From NCBI GenBank assembly GCA_964549595.1, contig CAZJWK010000054.1, positions 1-18,213 of the forward strand: 18,213 nt of DNA, written 5' to 3'. Below are positions 1 through 7,870 of the stretch, piece after piece. The position numbers and the translations under genes were made by a program. How positions within the stretch are numbered: the stretch's first letter is position 1; each line of letters begins with the position of its first letter. Under the pieces are notes generated by a model that saw only the letters and a list, made by a program, of their open reading frames with translations, was not told the origin of the DNA and made no database searches. The DNA comes from CAZQQN01 sp964549595 (GTDB lineage: Bacteria > Bacteroidota > Bacteroidia > CAILMK01 > CAYYUA01).

Positions 1-68
1 TTATTTCCAAAAAAGTCGACCTTTAATTGGGTTTCAGAATAATCCCATGGCCGTTGCTTAATTGGCAC
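1..68 (-). CDS. Partial gene start, unknown product, cut by window edge
   Basis: An open frame on the minus strand runs off the left edge. It starts at a GTG (66-68) and is closed upstream by a TAA at 84-86. The 22 visible residues begin MPIKQRPWDYSETQLK and continue VDFFGN. They are hydrophilic and protein-like, with no signal peptide. There is no in-frame ATG, so GTG is the only plausible standard start. The gene would lie 30 bases downstream of the C1 peptidase stop on the same strand, which suggests co-transcription. The product is not recognised from so short a piece, and the frame could be chance. Confidence 0.4.
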   Translation of the reverse strand, partial: MPIKQRPWDYSETQLKVDFFGN

Positions 69-98
69 TGCTTTATCTAATGGTTATTCAAGGTTATT

Positions 99-1265
99 CT
101 AAAGTTCTATTTTACTGGATATTTTGTTGGGAATGGCATTCTGATGGATCATTATATCGATGGTTTTGGCCCTTACGTATGCCTCTGAAGCGTAAAGAAA
201 GCCCCCACATTCGTTTGATTTGCCCCAGGAATTTTTCACAATGTAGTATTTATGGCCATTCTGATCATGAGCCATTCCAATGATGTGCATTCCATGGTCA
301 TCCTGGGTTTGGTAATTATCATACCCTTTTTGTCGGTCCTTCTGGGTCACTTTTTCTTGTTTTACCGGGCTTTGAAATACGGAATCCCTTTCGCTTTTGG
401 TCATCTTATCCCAGTCTTTATCCGGGAGAATGGCTAAGTTATTTTTGTGGGAAAAGCCTTTTTCACTGACGTCAGTAGCCCAGGCAATGGAGTAATTGTT
501 TTTAAGCGCATGGTCCATTGTGGCTATCAATTCATCGATAGGAACGTTATATACTTGCCTTTGCTGCCAATTGTCCGGAACTTTCAAAATGAACCTTTCA
601 TAAAACGGATGGTGGGTGAAAGAGGAAATTTCGACATAATCATCAGCATTTAATTCCAGGGCCTCACCGGCAAAAGTACGGGGGGTATAGGTTTCGCCTT
701 CGTAAGTAAATTCCTTTGGTTCTTTGCCTAAATAAGCATCCAGCACATTACTATAAGCATCATTCCAAACAGGAGTCAGTTGCCCGTTCTTGTTCTTGAT
801 AACGGTTTTTACCATACTTTCCAGGATGGCATCCATTTCCATATGAACGGGTTTTTTGTATCCCATTTTTCCGCCGGGATAAGCCTGCTCCGGGACTAAG
901 CCGTAATTATCCAGCACATAAGTTACATCATGGAAGGCTCCCCCGGCAGAGAATTGGAGCTTACCATGCATCCGCACAAAACGTTCCGCTTTGGCTTCAT
1001 AAGTCTTACGAACGATGTACATGTCCGATAAATCATGTTTTCCTTTGCCCATTCTCATCAATTCAGACTCCAAAAAAGAAATTCCCGCAAAACTCCAGCA
1101 AGTACCCGATTTATTCTGGTTTTTGACAGGGGTGTAAGATACTTGGTGCTTTACATCAAAATTGTAGTCCCAATCCGTATCAGCGTTAATAAATGGCTGA
1201 CCTGAGGTATTAAAAGTCAATAAACTTCCTACCATTAGTCCGATAATTACTCTGAAATCCTGCAT
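99..1265 (-). CDS. Exported C1-family cysteine peptidase (aminopeptidase C / bleomycin hydrolase-like)
   Basis: A papain-fold cysteine peptidase of the bleomycin hydrolase/PepC branch, 388 residues. The active-site region QNKSGTCWSFAG is at 50-61, with oxyanion Gln50 and nucleophile Cys56. The catalytic His is in DDHGMHIIGM (probably His324), and Asn345 lies in VKNSWG. The spacing of about 270 residues between Cys and His fits the bleomycin hydrolase branch rather than short papains. Residues 1-23 form a hydrophobic signal peptide, so the enzyme probably acts in the periplasm or at the surface, trimming peptides from the N terminus. Cytosolic PepC enzymes are usually nearer 450 residues, so this is a shorter exported variant. 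ATG at 1263-1265 is directly followed by the signal sequence, so the start is secure. No exact TAnnTTTG promoter was found in the 171-base divergent region upstream. Confidence 0.9.
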   Translation of the reverse strand: MQDFRVIIGLMVGSLLTFNTSGQPFINADTDWDYNFDVKHQVSYTPVKNQNKSGTCWSFAGISFLESELMRMGKGKHDLSDMYIVRKTYEAKAERFVRMHGKLQFSAGGAFHDVTYVLDNYGLVPEQAYPGGKMGYKKPVHMEMDAILESMVKTVIKNKNGQLTPVWNDAYSNVLDAYLGKEPKEFTYEGETYTPRTFAGEALELNADDYVEISSFTHHPFYERFILKVPDNWQQRQVYNVPIDELIATMDHALKNNYSIAWATDVSEKGFSHKNNLAILPDKDWDKMTKSERDSVFQSPVKQEKVTQKDRQKGYDNYQTQDDHGMHIIGMAHDQNGHKYYIVKNSWGKSNECGGFLYASEAYVRAKTIDIMIHQNAIPNKISSKIEL

Positions 1266-1369
1266 GATTCTAAATTTTTATTTTTATTATAGTTCGAATA
1301 TCTTAAATTCACTGCTTTTAACCATTTTTTAGCAGATTTGAAGTTTCTTACTTGGCTATATCTTCTTAA

Positions 1370-1386
1370 ACCCTTTAAAAGAGGGT
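1370..1386. other. Small hairpin in the divergent intergenic region
   Basis: ACCCT (1370-1374) pairs with AGGGT (1382-1386). One further T-G wobble pair closes a five-base loop. The hairpin sits between the C1 peptidase and the YhhQ-family gene, immediately before the promoter-like AAACTTTG at 1391. It could be an operator-like palindrome or part of a leader. No T-tract follows it on either strand, so it is not a convincing terminator. Function unknown. Confidence 0.3.
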
Positions 1387-1390
1387 ATTT

Positions 1391-1398
1391 AAACTTTG
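1391..1398 (+). promoter_or_regulatory. Weak -7-like element before the YhhQ-family gene
   Basis: AAACTTTG matches the Bacteroidota -7 consensus TAnnTTTG except for the first base. It would place a transcript start near 1405, about 30 bases before the TTG start at 1437. No TTTG lies at the usual -33 distance, so this is only suggestive. Confidence 0.3.
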
Positions 1399-1436
1399 TT
1401 TTGACCGTTTCGTTCAAAAATTAAAATTTCTGAGCC

Positions 1437-2138
1437 TTGGGAAAAACATACCAACGTAGTTCTGCCGACCTGATTTTTTTGATCTTATCAGGTTTGTTCA
1501 TTGCTTCTCTGGTCAGCTGTAACCTTATTGCCAATAAGTTCGTGGAAGTTGATTTGGGTTTCAAAACGTTTGTACTCTCAGCAGGTGTTCTTCCTTACCC
1601 CATTACTTTTTTAATCACTGATCTGTTGTCGGAGATTTTCGGTAAAAAGGAAACCCAAAAAGTGGTTATTTCCGGCTTTATCGCTTCAATTTTTGTAATC
1701 GGAATTATTTACTTAGGGGCTGCATTTCCGGCAATTGGGGATTCAAAGGTGAGTGATGAAATATATAATACCACATTTAAAAGTACGTGGCGGGTGATTG
1801 TGGCTTCGATGACCGCTTACCTTACGGCCCAGCTTATAGATGTTAAAGTGTTCCACTTCTGGAAAAAACTGACTCAAGGCAAAATGCTCTGGGTAAGGAA
1901 TAATGGATCAACAGTATTTTCTCAATTGGTGGACAGCACCTTGGTGACTACCGTGATTTTTATTGGCCTAATACCTGCGGGAAAGATCATTTCTTTCATT
2001 CTCGATGCGTGGCTCTTTAAAGTCCTTGTGGCTTTAGTGGATACCCCCCTATTTTATGGTATCACCTATTTAATCAGGCGTAAATTCAACCTGGCTATGG
2101 GAGAGGAGTTGCCTAAATATCACATCTCAGAAGGTTAG
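1437..2138 (+). CDS. yhhQ: Queuosine precursor transporter, YhhQ/VUT family
   Basis: A 233-residue inner-membrane protein of the DUF165 (Vut_1) family. Characterised members import queuosine precursors (preQ0/preQ1) for tRNA modification. Two family signatures are clear: PYPITFLITDLLSEIFGKK at 53-71 and RNNGSTVFSQLVDS at 154-167. Hydrophobic segments lie at about 11-33, 44-64, 76-99, 115-135, 160-180 and 184-212, giving roughly six membrane helices. The start is TTG at 1437, directly after an in-frame TGA at 1431. The first in-frame ATG falls near residue 125, so the non-ATG start is necessary. The gene is divergent from the C1 peptidase and convergent with the M61 gene. The 64 bases after its stop contain only a weak AAGGTT/AACCTT inverted repeat (2147-2177) and no good terminator. 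Confidence 0.9.
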   Translation: MGKTYQRSSADLIFLILSGLFIASLVSCNLIANKFVEVDLGFKTFVLSAGVLPYPITFLITDLLSEIFGKKETQKVVISGFIASIFVIGIIYLGAAFPAIGDSKVSDEIYNTTFKSTWRVIVASMTAYLTAQLIDVKVFHFWKKLTQGKMLWVRNNGSTVFSQLVDSTLVTTVIFIGLIPAGKIISFILDAWLFKVLVALVDTPLFYGITYLIRRKFNLAMGEELPKYHISEG

Positions 2139-2202
2139 ACGTGAAGAAGGTTGTTATTCAAAAGTTGGTTTAACCTTTAGCAAAAAATTTAAAATGCGAT
2201 GC

Positions 2203-3942
2203 TTAACCTTCCTTCGGTAAGTCAATCCAAGCCCAGGCTTTAAAATTTGCCTTCTGGTTTTTTGAGGGATTGCATTGCTCATCCAGGTTGACATTCGGAA
2301 AAAATTGAGAACCGTCTGCTATGAGGTGCATTTGTTTAATATGGTTATTCCGGAAGATCGTCAGCTGAATGGTCTCCTCATAATGGTAGGCAAACAAGTC
2401 TTCCAGGTTCCGGTCAATTTTTATTCCATTGATGGCTACTAATTCATCCTCAATAGACAGGCCGGCTTCTTCAGCGGGAGAGCCGGGAGCAATCTGGGAA
2501 ATCTTTAGGTCATTATTTTCTTCCTTGACCTTAATCCCGAATTGTTTTTCCCAATATTTATCGGGATCAATGAGGTTCAACGCCAAACCCAAATAATCCA
2601 GTGCATTTTTTACAGGCTCTTCCAAAGATTCCTTTCCCCAAATGTACTGTTTGAAAAAAGCATCGTAGGTTTTTTCTGTCACGGCTTCGATGATACCCTT
2701 TAAGGCTTCTTCAGAATACCCTTCCTGTTTTTTGGCAAAATGAAAATAGAGCCTTCGCATAACCTCATCCAGGCTATAGTGGTTATTGGTGTCATGCATG
2801 ATTTGAATATCGAGTAAAAAGGCAATTAACATCCCTTTGACATAAATGGATACTTTGCGGTTGGGTACTTCATGGTCATAGCCATCCAGCCAGGTATCAA
2901 AGGAAGATTCTGTTACGGAAGCAAAATGACGCCCATAATTATGAAAATGCCGGATGGCAAATTTGTTGAACTGCTCTTGGTATTGCACAAAGTCAAAAAC
3001 CTGACTACGCAAAAGAAAAAGGTCACCGAAATAGGAAGTTACTCCCTCTGCCATGTAGCCAAGATTGGTATAATTTTCCTCATTGAACCGGTAAGGGGTC
3101 ATTTCAACCGGACGAATGGCCTTGATATTCCAGGTATGGTAAAGTTCGTGCGAACTAACAGCCAGAAAAGATTGATAAAGATCAGTTTGCATCAATTTAA
3201 ATCCCGGTCCCAGTGCGATCACTGTTGAATTTTGATGTTCAACGCCATGAAAAAAATTGTAGGAGGGAAGTTGGTAAAAAAAATGGTAGTTGTTTGCCGG
3301 AAACTCCCCGAAGGCCTGTATTTGGGTTTGGATAAAAGCGGTAAAATCTGCTTTTATTCTTTCATAATCCGGATCACATTCTCCTTTGAACCAGAGGTGA
3401 AATCGGTAATCATCTACTTCCAGGGTCTCATGGTCAATACCGTCCGAAGCGATCAGGGGTGAATCCGCAAGTTCCTGAAAATCCCGGGCCTGAAAGGTGT
3501 TTTTGCCGGCCCGTGTCATAGCCGTGGCTACTTCATACCCTTCGGGAAGGTCCAAAAAGACCTGACATGCTTCATCCATACGGTCCTGATCGTATAAGCA
3601 GCAATTTACCGGGTTGATGAACAATTGGTCATCATCCAGGTAAGTATTGCCTGCATCCAGTTTGAAAGCAAAATAATTGTATTCAACCACCAAATGGTCA
3701 ATACTGCTGGTATTGATTTCCCAGCAATCTTTTGCTACTTTTTGGAAAGAAAGGGGCTTTCCTTTCCCGTCATAAGGATACCATTGCTGAACATACCTGG
3801 CAAAATCGGCCATTTGGTAGCGTCCGGGCCGCCAAGCCGGAATATAAAGCCTGGTTGCTTCTTTGTTCGGTTTTTCCAGTTCAAAACGTATGTTAAGGAA
3901 ATGGGTGTTAGGATTTTCGTAAGAAAAAGTGTACTTCGGCAT
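2203..3942 (-). CDS. M61-family metallopeptidase with PDZ domain (glycyl aminopeptidase-like)
   Basis: A 579-residue zinc peptidase of family M61. The N-terminal beta-rich domain (about 1-170) includes IPAWRPGRYQMADFARYV at 34-51. The peptidase core holds HGVEHQNST at 232-240, equivalent to the substrate-binding G-x-M-E-N/H loop of gluzincins. It also holds the zinc motif HELYH at 265-269 and a third zinc ligand, Glu299, in MAEGVTSYFGDL. A PDZ domain covers about 468-540 (GSPAEEAGLSIEDELVAING), as is usual for M61. There is no signal peptide, so it is probably cytosolic. Known relatives remove N-terminal Gly or Ala residues; the substrate here is inferred. ATG at 3940-3942 lies about 30 bases after the expected transcript start of an exact TAnnTTTG element, supporting the start and independent transcription. 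Confidence 0.92.
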   Translation of the reverse strand: MPKYTFSYENPNTHFLNIRFELEKPNKEATRLYIPAWRPGRYQMADFARYVQQWYPYDGKGKPLSFQKVAKDCWEINTSSIDHLVVEYNYFAFKLDAGNTYLDDDQLFINPVNCCLYDQDRMDEACQVFLDLPEGYEVATAMTRAGKNTFQARDFQELADSPLIASDGIDHETLEVDDYRFHLWFKGECDPDYERIKADFTAFIQTQIQAFGEFPANNYHFFYQLPSYNFFHGVEHQNSTVIALGPGFKLMQTDLYQSFLAVSSHELYHTWNIKAIRPVEMTPYRFNEENYTNLGYMAEGVTSYFGDLFLLRSQVFDFVQYQEQFNKFAIRHFHNYGRHFASVTESSFDTWLDGYDHEVPNRKVSIYVKGMLIAFLLDIQIMHDTNNHYSLDEVMRRLYFHFAKKQEGYSEEALKGIIEAVTEKTYDAFFKQYIWGKESLEEPVKNALDYLGLALNLIDPDKYWEKQFGIKVKEENNDLKISQIAPGSPAEEAGLSIEDELVAINGIKIDRNLEDLFAYHYEETIQLTIFRNNHIKQMHLIADGSQFFPNVNLDEQCNPSKNQKANFKAWAWIDLPKEG

Positions 3943-3978
3943 TGCTTTTTAATGAGTTTATTGGTTGGGTTGGCAGGG

Positions 3979-3986
3979 CAAAATTA
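3979..3986 (-). promoter_or_regulatory. TAnnTTTG -7 promoter element of the M61 gene
   Basis: The minus strand reads TAATTTTG, an exact match to the Bacteroidota -7 consensus. Transcription would start near 3972, leaving a leader of about 30 bases before the ATG at 3942. No clear TTTG is seen at -33. Confidence 0.5.
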
Positions 3987-4057
3987 ATATGCTCCCAAGC
4001 CTTCAGAACGTTTACAGGATTAAATTATGATTAAGTAAAAACCCTTGAGGAGAATTC

Positions 4058-5851
4058 CTATTCGATTTGCATAATCGCAAGAAAGGCTTTTTGAGGAACT
4101 TCTACACTGCCGATATTCTTCATTTTCTTTTTGCCTTTCTTTTGCTTTTCCAGTAGTTTTCTTTTCCGGGTTACGTCTCCGCCATAACATTTGGCGGTCA
4201 CATCTTTTTTAAGAGCGGATATGGTTTCTCGTGCTATGACCTTGGATCCGATGGAGGCCTGGATGGCAATTTCAAATTGTTGGCGTGGTAAAAGCTCTTT
4301 TAATTTTTCGCATATTTTTTTTCCGAATTCATAAGCCTTATCCCGGTGAATAATGGCAGACAACGCATCTACGGGCTCTTTGTTTAGCAGGATATCTAAC
4401 TTGACCAGGTCAGAGGTTTTATATCCCTTCGGTTGATAATCCAGGGAAGCATAACCTCTTGAATTGGATTTTAATTTATCGTAAAAATCAAATATAATTT
4501 CTCCCAGAGGCATGTCGAAGGTCAATTCCACCCGGTTTTTGGTAAGGTAAACCTGATTTTGCATGGTACCCCGCCGGTTGAGGCATAGCTCCATAATATT
4601 ACCTACATAGTCATCCAGGGTAATGATAGAGGCGGTAATAAAAGGTTCTTCAATGTGATGAATTTCACCCCTTTCAGGGAGTTCAGAAGGGTTGTTTACG
4701 ATGATGGGTTCATCCGAACTATGGTTAAAGACCCGATAAGAAACGTTCGGCACGGTAACGATCACGTCCATGTCGAACTCCCGGTTCAGACGCTCCTGAA
4801 TAATCTCCATATGAAGCAAGCCCAAGAACCCGCAACGAAAACCAAAACCCAAAGCAGCCGAAGTTTCCGGCTCAAAAACCAAAGAAGCATCATTGAGACT
4901 AAGCTTTTCCATGCAACTCCTTAATTCCTCATACCTTTCTGATTCGGTGGGAAAAATGCCTGCATAAACCATCGGCTTGACTATCTCAAAACCTTTAATG
5001 GGCTCCTTTGCCGGGTTTTCACCGTTTGTTATCGTATCCCCTACATTGACTTCCTGTGCTGATTTGATCCCTGAAATAATATAACCAACCTGACCAGCCG
5101 ACACTTGATCGGTTTTTACCTTTTTCAAGCCCAATACGCCAATTTCTTCGGCTTCATAAGTTTTATCCCCGTGGTAAAACTTGACTTTTTCACCTGAATG
5201 CATTTGACCGTTAAAAACCCTGAAATACACTATAACTCCGCGATAAGGATTGTAAACGGAGTCAAATATCAGGGCCTGAAGAGGTTGGTTCGGATCCCCC
5301 TCCGGAGAGGGAATTTTATCCACAATGGCATCCATAACTTTTTCTATGCCTTTTCCGGTCTTGGCACTAACCATTAGAATTTCCTCTTCTTCGCATCCGG
5401 TAAGATCCATGATTTGATCCTTGACCTCCTCTATGCGTGCACTTTCCAGGTCTATTTTGTTGATAACCGGTACGATTTTCAGGTCATGCTCCAAAGCCAG
5501 GAATAAATTCGAAATGGTTTGGGCCTGTATGCCCTGAGCAGCATCCACTACCAACAAAGCGCCCTCACAGGATTTAATGGCCCGGGATACTTCATAAGAA
5601 AAATCCACATGGCCGGGTGTATCAATCAGGTTAAAAGTGTATTCAGTCTTTTGTTGGTATTGGTAAAACATCTGGATGGCGTGGGATTTAATGGTAATTC
5701 CACGCTCCCTTTCCAATTCCATGTCATCCAAGACCTGATCCTGGAATTCCCGTTCATCCACGGTATTGGTTAATTGCAACATACGGTCAGCCAGGGTACT
5801 CTTACCATGGTCTATATGAGCAATTATGCAGAAATTTCGGATTCTATTCAT
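4058..5851 (-). CDS. lepA: Elongation factor 4 (LepA), ribosomal back-translocase GTPase
   Basis: A translational GTPase that binds the ribosome and affects elongation and initiation under stress. From the chosen start it has 597 residues, typical for LepA. The G1 loop is AHIDHGKS (11-18), then RGITIK in switch I, DTPGH at 77-81 and NKID at 131-134. The EF-G-like central domains contain FRCGFLGLLHMEI. The LepA-specific C-terminal domain includes GGDVTRKRKLLEKQKKGKKK and ends in LAIMQIE. The frame extends upstream to a TTG at 5869 and an ATG at 5860. I chose ATG at 5851 because it gives the family-typical N terminus (MNRIRNFCIIAHIDHG). The TTG falls inside the promoter -7 element, and the ATG at 5860 sits about at the expected transcript start. 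The gene has its own promoter and is followed by the M61 gene on the same strand. Confidence 0.97.
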   Translation of the reverse strand: MNRIRNFCIIAHIDHGKSTLADRMLQLTNTVDEREFQDQVLDDMELERERGITIKSHAIQMFYQYQQKTEYTFNLIDTPGHVDFSYEVSRAIKSCEGALLVVDAAQGIQAQTISNLFLALEHDLKIVPVINKIDLESARIEEVKDQIMDLTGCEEEEILMVSAKTGKGIEKVMDAIVDKIPSPEGDPNQPLQALIFDSVYNPYRGVIVYFRVFNGQMHSGEKVKFYHGDKTYEAEEIGVLGLKKVKTDQVSAGQVGYIISGIKSAQEVNVGDTITNGENPAKEPIKGFEIVKPMVYAGIFPTESERYEELRSCMEKLSLNDASLVFEPETSAALGFGFRCGFLGLLHMEIIQERLNREFDMDVIVTVPNVSYRVFNHSSDEPIIVNNPSELPERGEIHHIEEPFITASIITLDDYVGNIMELCLNRRGTMQNQVYLTKNRVELTFDMPLGEIIFDFYDKLKSNSRGYASLDYQPKGYKTSDLVKLDILLNKEPVDALSAIIHRDKAYEFGKKICEKLKELLPRQQFEIAIQASIGSKVIARETISALKKDVTAKCYGGDVTRKRKLLEKQKKGKKKMKNIGSVEVPQKAFLAIMQIE

Positions 5852-5866
5852 ACTAATCATAAGATG

Positions 5867-5874
5867 CAAAATTA
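5867..5874 (-). promoter_or_regulatory. TAnnTTTG -7 promoter element of lepA
   Basis: The minus strand reads TAATTTTG, an exact consensus match. Transcription would begin near 5860, so the lepA leader is only about nine bases for a start at 5851. This excludes the TTG at 5869 as a start codon. Confidence 0.5.
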
Positions 5875-6017
5875 AAGCTTTTCCAAAGCATAGGCGGAAT
5901 GGCTAACCTTCAAAGTTTGCCTTTCAACCAATCTTTTTGTCATGAATTAGGTAACCATTGAAGGCTAATGCATTAAGATTGTGATTATCAGTTTATTGAA
6001 AATTTCCTTTTTTATTT

Positions 6018-6051
6018 TTTGTCACAATTTCGATGCAAAACCTTAATCTTG
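6018..6051 (+). promoter_or_regulatory. Plus-strand promoter-like pair with no gene behind it
   Basis: TTTG at 6018-6021 and TAATCTTG at 6044-6051 are separated by 22 bases, within the spacing of Bacteroidota -33 (TTTG) and -7 (TAnnTTTG) elements. The -7 has one mismatch. A transcript starting near 6057 would run towards the convergent GH3-like gene and through only very short frames. It could drive a small RNA or be a chance match in AT-rich sequence. Confidence 0.3.
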
Positions 6052-6241
6052 CGATACCCTTTAGCAAAAAGATTTCTTACGGAATGGCTTTCAGGATTAA
6101 AAAATAAGCCGGAAAAAAGGATAACCAGGTGCCGGGGAAATATACTTAGGCCGTCATAATGGCTTTTAGGTGGGAGATCATGGGATAATATCTTAAATTC
6201 TCAGGATATCGGGGTTTCAATTTTTGGGCTTCAAGAATGAG

Positions 6242-6270
6242 GAAAAAACTGGCTTATTTTCAAGATAAGC
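6242..6270 (-). terminator. Intrinsic terminator of the GH3-like gene
   Basis: Read on the minus strand, GCTTAT pairs with ATAAGC (6270-6265 and 6257-6252) around a seven-base loop. The hairpin is followed by CAG and a run of six T. It lies 21 bases after the stop codon of the GH3-like gene. Confidence 0.6.
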
Positions 6271-6291
6271 AATGTGGAAAATTGCTTTAAG

Positions 6292-7806
6292 CTAAGGAAA
6301 AGAAGACTTCTCTTCTTCCAGGTAAGCTTCGAGGCCATCCGCAATGGAACGGTCGTTCGCCAGGCGGGCCAGTTTATTTTGTCCGCCAAATTTACCGATG
6401 GATTTCATATAATCATTGAAACCTTCTTTCCTGACCAATTTAATATGGAGCCGGTCTAGTATCTCGCTTTCTATTAAATCCTTGTAATAAATGTTTTGCT
6501 CACACATTTTCTGGTCTAAAGTTGTCCTAAAAGTTTCCAGGTTATCCGGTTCCTGCTCAAATTCAATGTACCATTCATGGCGCGGCAAACCTTCAACCGG
6601 ATTTATATTGGGTGCAACCGTAAATTCAGATACCCTTGCAAAGGTCTCCTTGGCAGCATTAATGATGGCATGCTCTACTTCCTCGGCAATTACATGCTCC
6701 CCGAAAGCAGAGGTAAAATGCTTAATCCGGCCGGTAACTTCTATTTTGTAAGGATGCTTGGAAATAAATTTAACCGTATCGCCTACATTATAAGCCCATA
6801 AGCCAGCATTGTTACTAACCACCAGTGCATAGTGCTTATCGGTTTCTACCTCTCCGATATTTAACCTTTTAGGATTTTCGTTATTCACTTCTTCAAGGGG
6901 AATGAATTCATAGAAAATCCCTGAATTCAAATTTAACCTTAAGCCTGGTTCCTCCTGAGAATCCTGGAAAGCAAAAAATCCTTCGGAGGCTGGATAAGTC
7001 TCAATGGCATCAATGGTTTTTCCAATGGTTTCCATTAATCTTTCCCGGTAGGGCTCAAAATTTACTCCTCCGTGAACCATCAGTGAAAAATTCGGAAAGA
7101 GGTCTGCGATTTTTTTGCCGGTTTCAGCGGTTAGGCGGTCAAAATAATTTTGCAGCCAGGGTGGTATGCCGCTTATTAACCTCATATCGGCCTGCAGGGT
7201 CTCGCGGATAATGGCTTCTAATTTTTCATCCCAATCCGACAGGCAGTTCGTTTCATAGGTAGGTACTTGGTTGCGTTGTAAGTAAGAGGGTACGTGGTGG
7301 TTTACAATACCGGATAAACGTCCCGTCAGGATTCCTCCCTTCCGCTCCAATTCCGGACTACCGGAAAGGAAAATCATGTTACCATCCAGGAATTGGCTTT
7401 TTCCGGTATCTTTTATGTAATGAAGCAATGCGTCCCTGGCTGAGTGGATATGATTAGGAATAGAAGTTTTGGTAACAGGAATATATTTAGCACCCGAAGT
7501 AGTACCTGAGGTTTTGGCAAAATATTTAGGAAAACCGGGCCAAAGGACATCCCTTTGTCCATCAATGATTTGCTCAATATAAGGGCGAAGCCCTTCATAA
7601 TTTCTAACGGGGACCTTTTCCTTAAAATCCGAATGGTTCTTTATTTGATCAAAATCATGATTTTTGCCGAACCAAGTCCATCTCCCTTTTTTGAGTAATT
7701 CCTGAAAAACCCTTTCCTGTGTTTCTTCCGGCCTGGATGCCCATTTTTGATCTCGCTTGACAATCCAATCCGCCATTAATCGGCCTCCAATGGACTTAAT
7801 TGACAT
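6292..7806 (-). CDS. GH3-like acyl-adenylating enzyme, substrate unknown
   Basis: A 504-residue protein of the GH3 family in the ANL (adenylate-forming) superfamily. Plant GH3 enzymes activate a carboxylic acid with ATP and join it to an amino acid. The conserved ATP-binding elements are all present: TSGTTSGAKYIP at 99-110, YPASEGFFAF at 267-276, YNVGDTVKF at 335-343 and GRIKHFTSAFGEHV at 355-368 before the C-terminal lid domain. The length is close to the bacterial family norm and no signal peptide is seen, so it is cytosolic. Bacterial members are widespread in Bacteroidota, but I know of no established substrate for them. ATG at 7804-7806 is used. The 64 bases before it contain no exact TAnnTTTG element, so it may be read through from the DUF3365 gene upstream. 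A hairpin terminator follows the stop. Confidence 0.9.
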   Translation of the reverse strand: MSIKSIGGRLMADWIVKRDQKWASRPEETQERVFQELLKKGRWTWFGKNHDFDQIKNHSDFKEKVPVRNYEGLRPYIEQIIDGQRDVLWPGFPKYFAKTSGTTSGAKYIPVTKTSIPNHIHSARDALLHYIKDTGKSQFLDGNMIFLSGSPELERKGGILTGRLSGIVNHHVPSYLQRNQVPTYETNCLSDWDEKLEAIIRETLQADMRLISGIPPWLQNYFDRLTAETGKKIADLFPNFSLMVHGGVNFEPYRERLMETIGKTIDAIETYPASEGFFAFQDSQEEPGLRLNLNSGIFYEFIPLEEVNNENPKRLNIGEVETDKHYALVVSNNAGLWAYNVGDTVKFISKHPYKIEVTGRIKHFTSAFGEHVIAEEVEHAIINAAKETFARVSEFTVAPNINPVEGLPRHEWYIEFEQEPDNLETFRTTLDQKMCEQNIYYKDLIESEILDRLHIKLVRKEGFNDYMKSIGKFGGQNKLARLANDRSIADGLEAYLEEEKSSFP

Positions 7807-7870
7807 ATTAAAATTTGCTTTTAAAGCTTTTATGAAAGATGCTTAAAAATGGTTTCCTGGTTTGAACAGC

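Larger units (their letters stand above)
5875..6291. other. Gene-free stretch between lepA and the GH3-like gene
   Basis: About 417 bases with no convincing coding frame on either strand. The stretch contains the upstream region of lepA, a plus-strand promoter-like pair (6018-6051) and the terminator hairpin of the GH3-like gene (6242-6270). It also has a distant inverted pair, CCTTCAA (5907-5913) and TTGAAGG (5958-5964), and two imperfect copies of AATGGCTTTNAGG (6083-6095 and 6158-6170). The only plus-strand frames just behind the promoter-like pair are under ten codons (MAFRIKK and MAFRWEIMG). A small RNA or a decayed gene is possible, but neither is shown. Confidence 0.5.

Noticed and set aside
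1266..1436. preQ1 riboswitch upstream of the queuosine-precursor transporter
   Set aside because: The hairpin at 1370-1386 has a loop of five bases and lacks the C-rich loop and the A-rich tail needed for the preQ1-I pseudoknot. No other match was seen.
2139..2202. Terminator between the convergent YhhQ and M61 genes
   Set aside because: The only inverted repeat (AAGGTT/AACCTT) has a 19-base loop and no T-run directly after it.
2872..3228. Plus-strand frame of 118 codons inside the M61 gene
   Set aside because: It lies entirely opposite a well-supported gene with an intact zinc motif, and its translation has no recognisable features.
4048..4059. Terminator at the end of lepA
   Set aside because: The AGGA/TCCT stem is only four pairs, overlaps the stop codon and is separated from the T-run by seven bases.
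5852..5869. Longer lepA starts at TTG 5869 or ATG 5860
   Set aside because: TTG 5869 falls in the -7 element and ATG 5860 at the likely transcript start. The LepA family N terminus begins at the ATG at 5851.
2174..6070. Repeated 13-base string CCTTTAGCAAAAA at 2174 and 6059
   Set aside because: There are only two copies in unrelated intergenic settings, AT-rich and without shared structure around them. Chance is likely.
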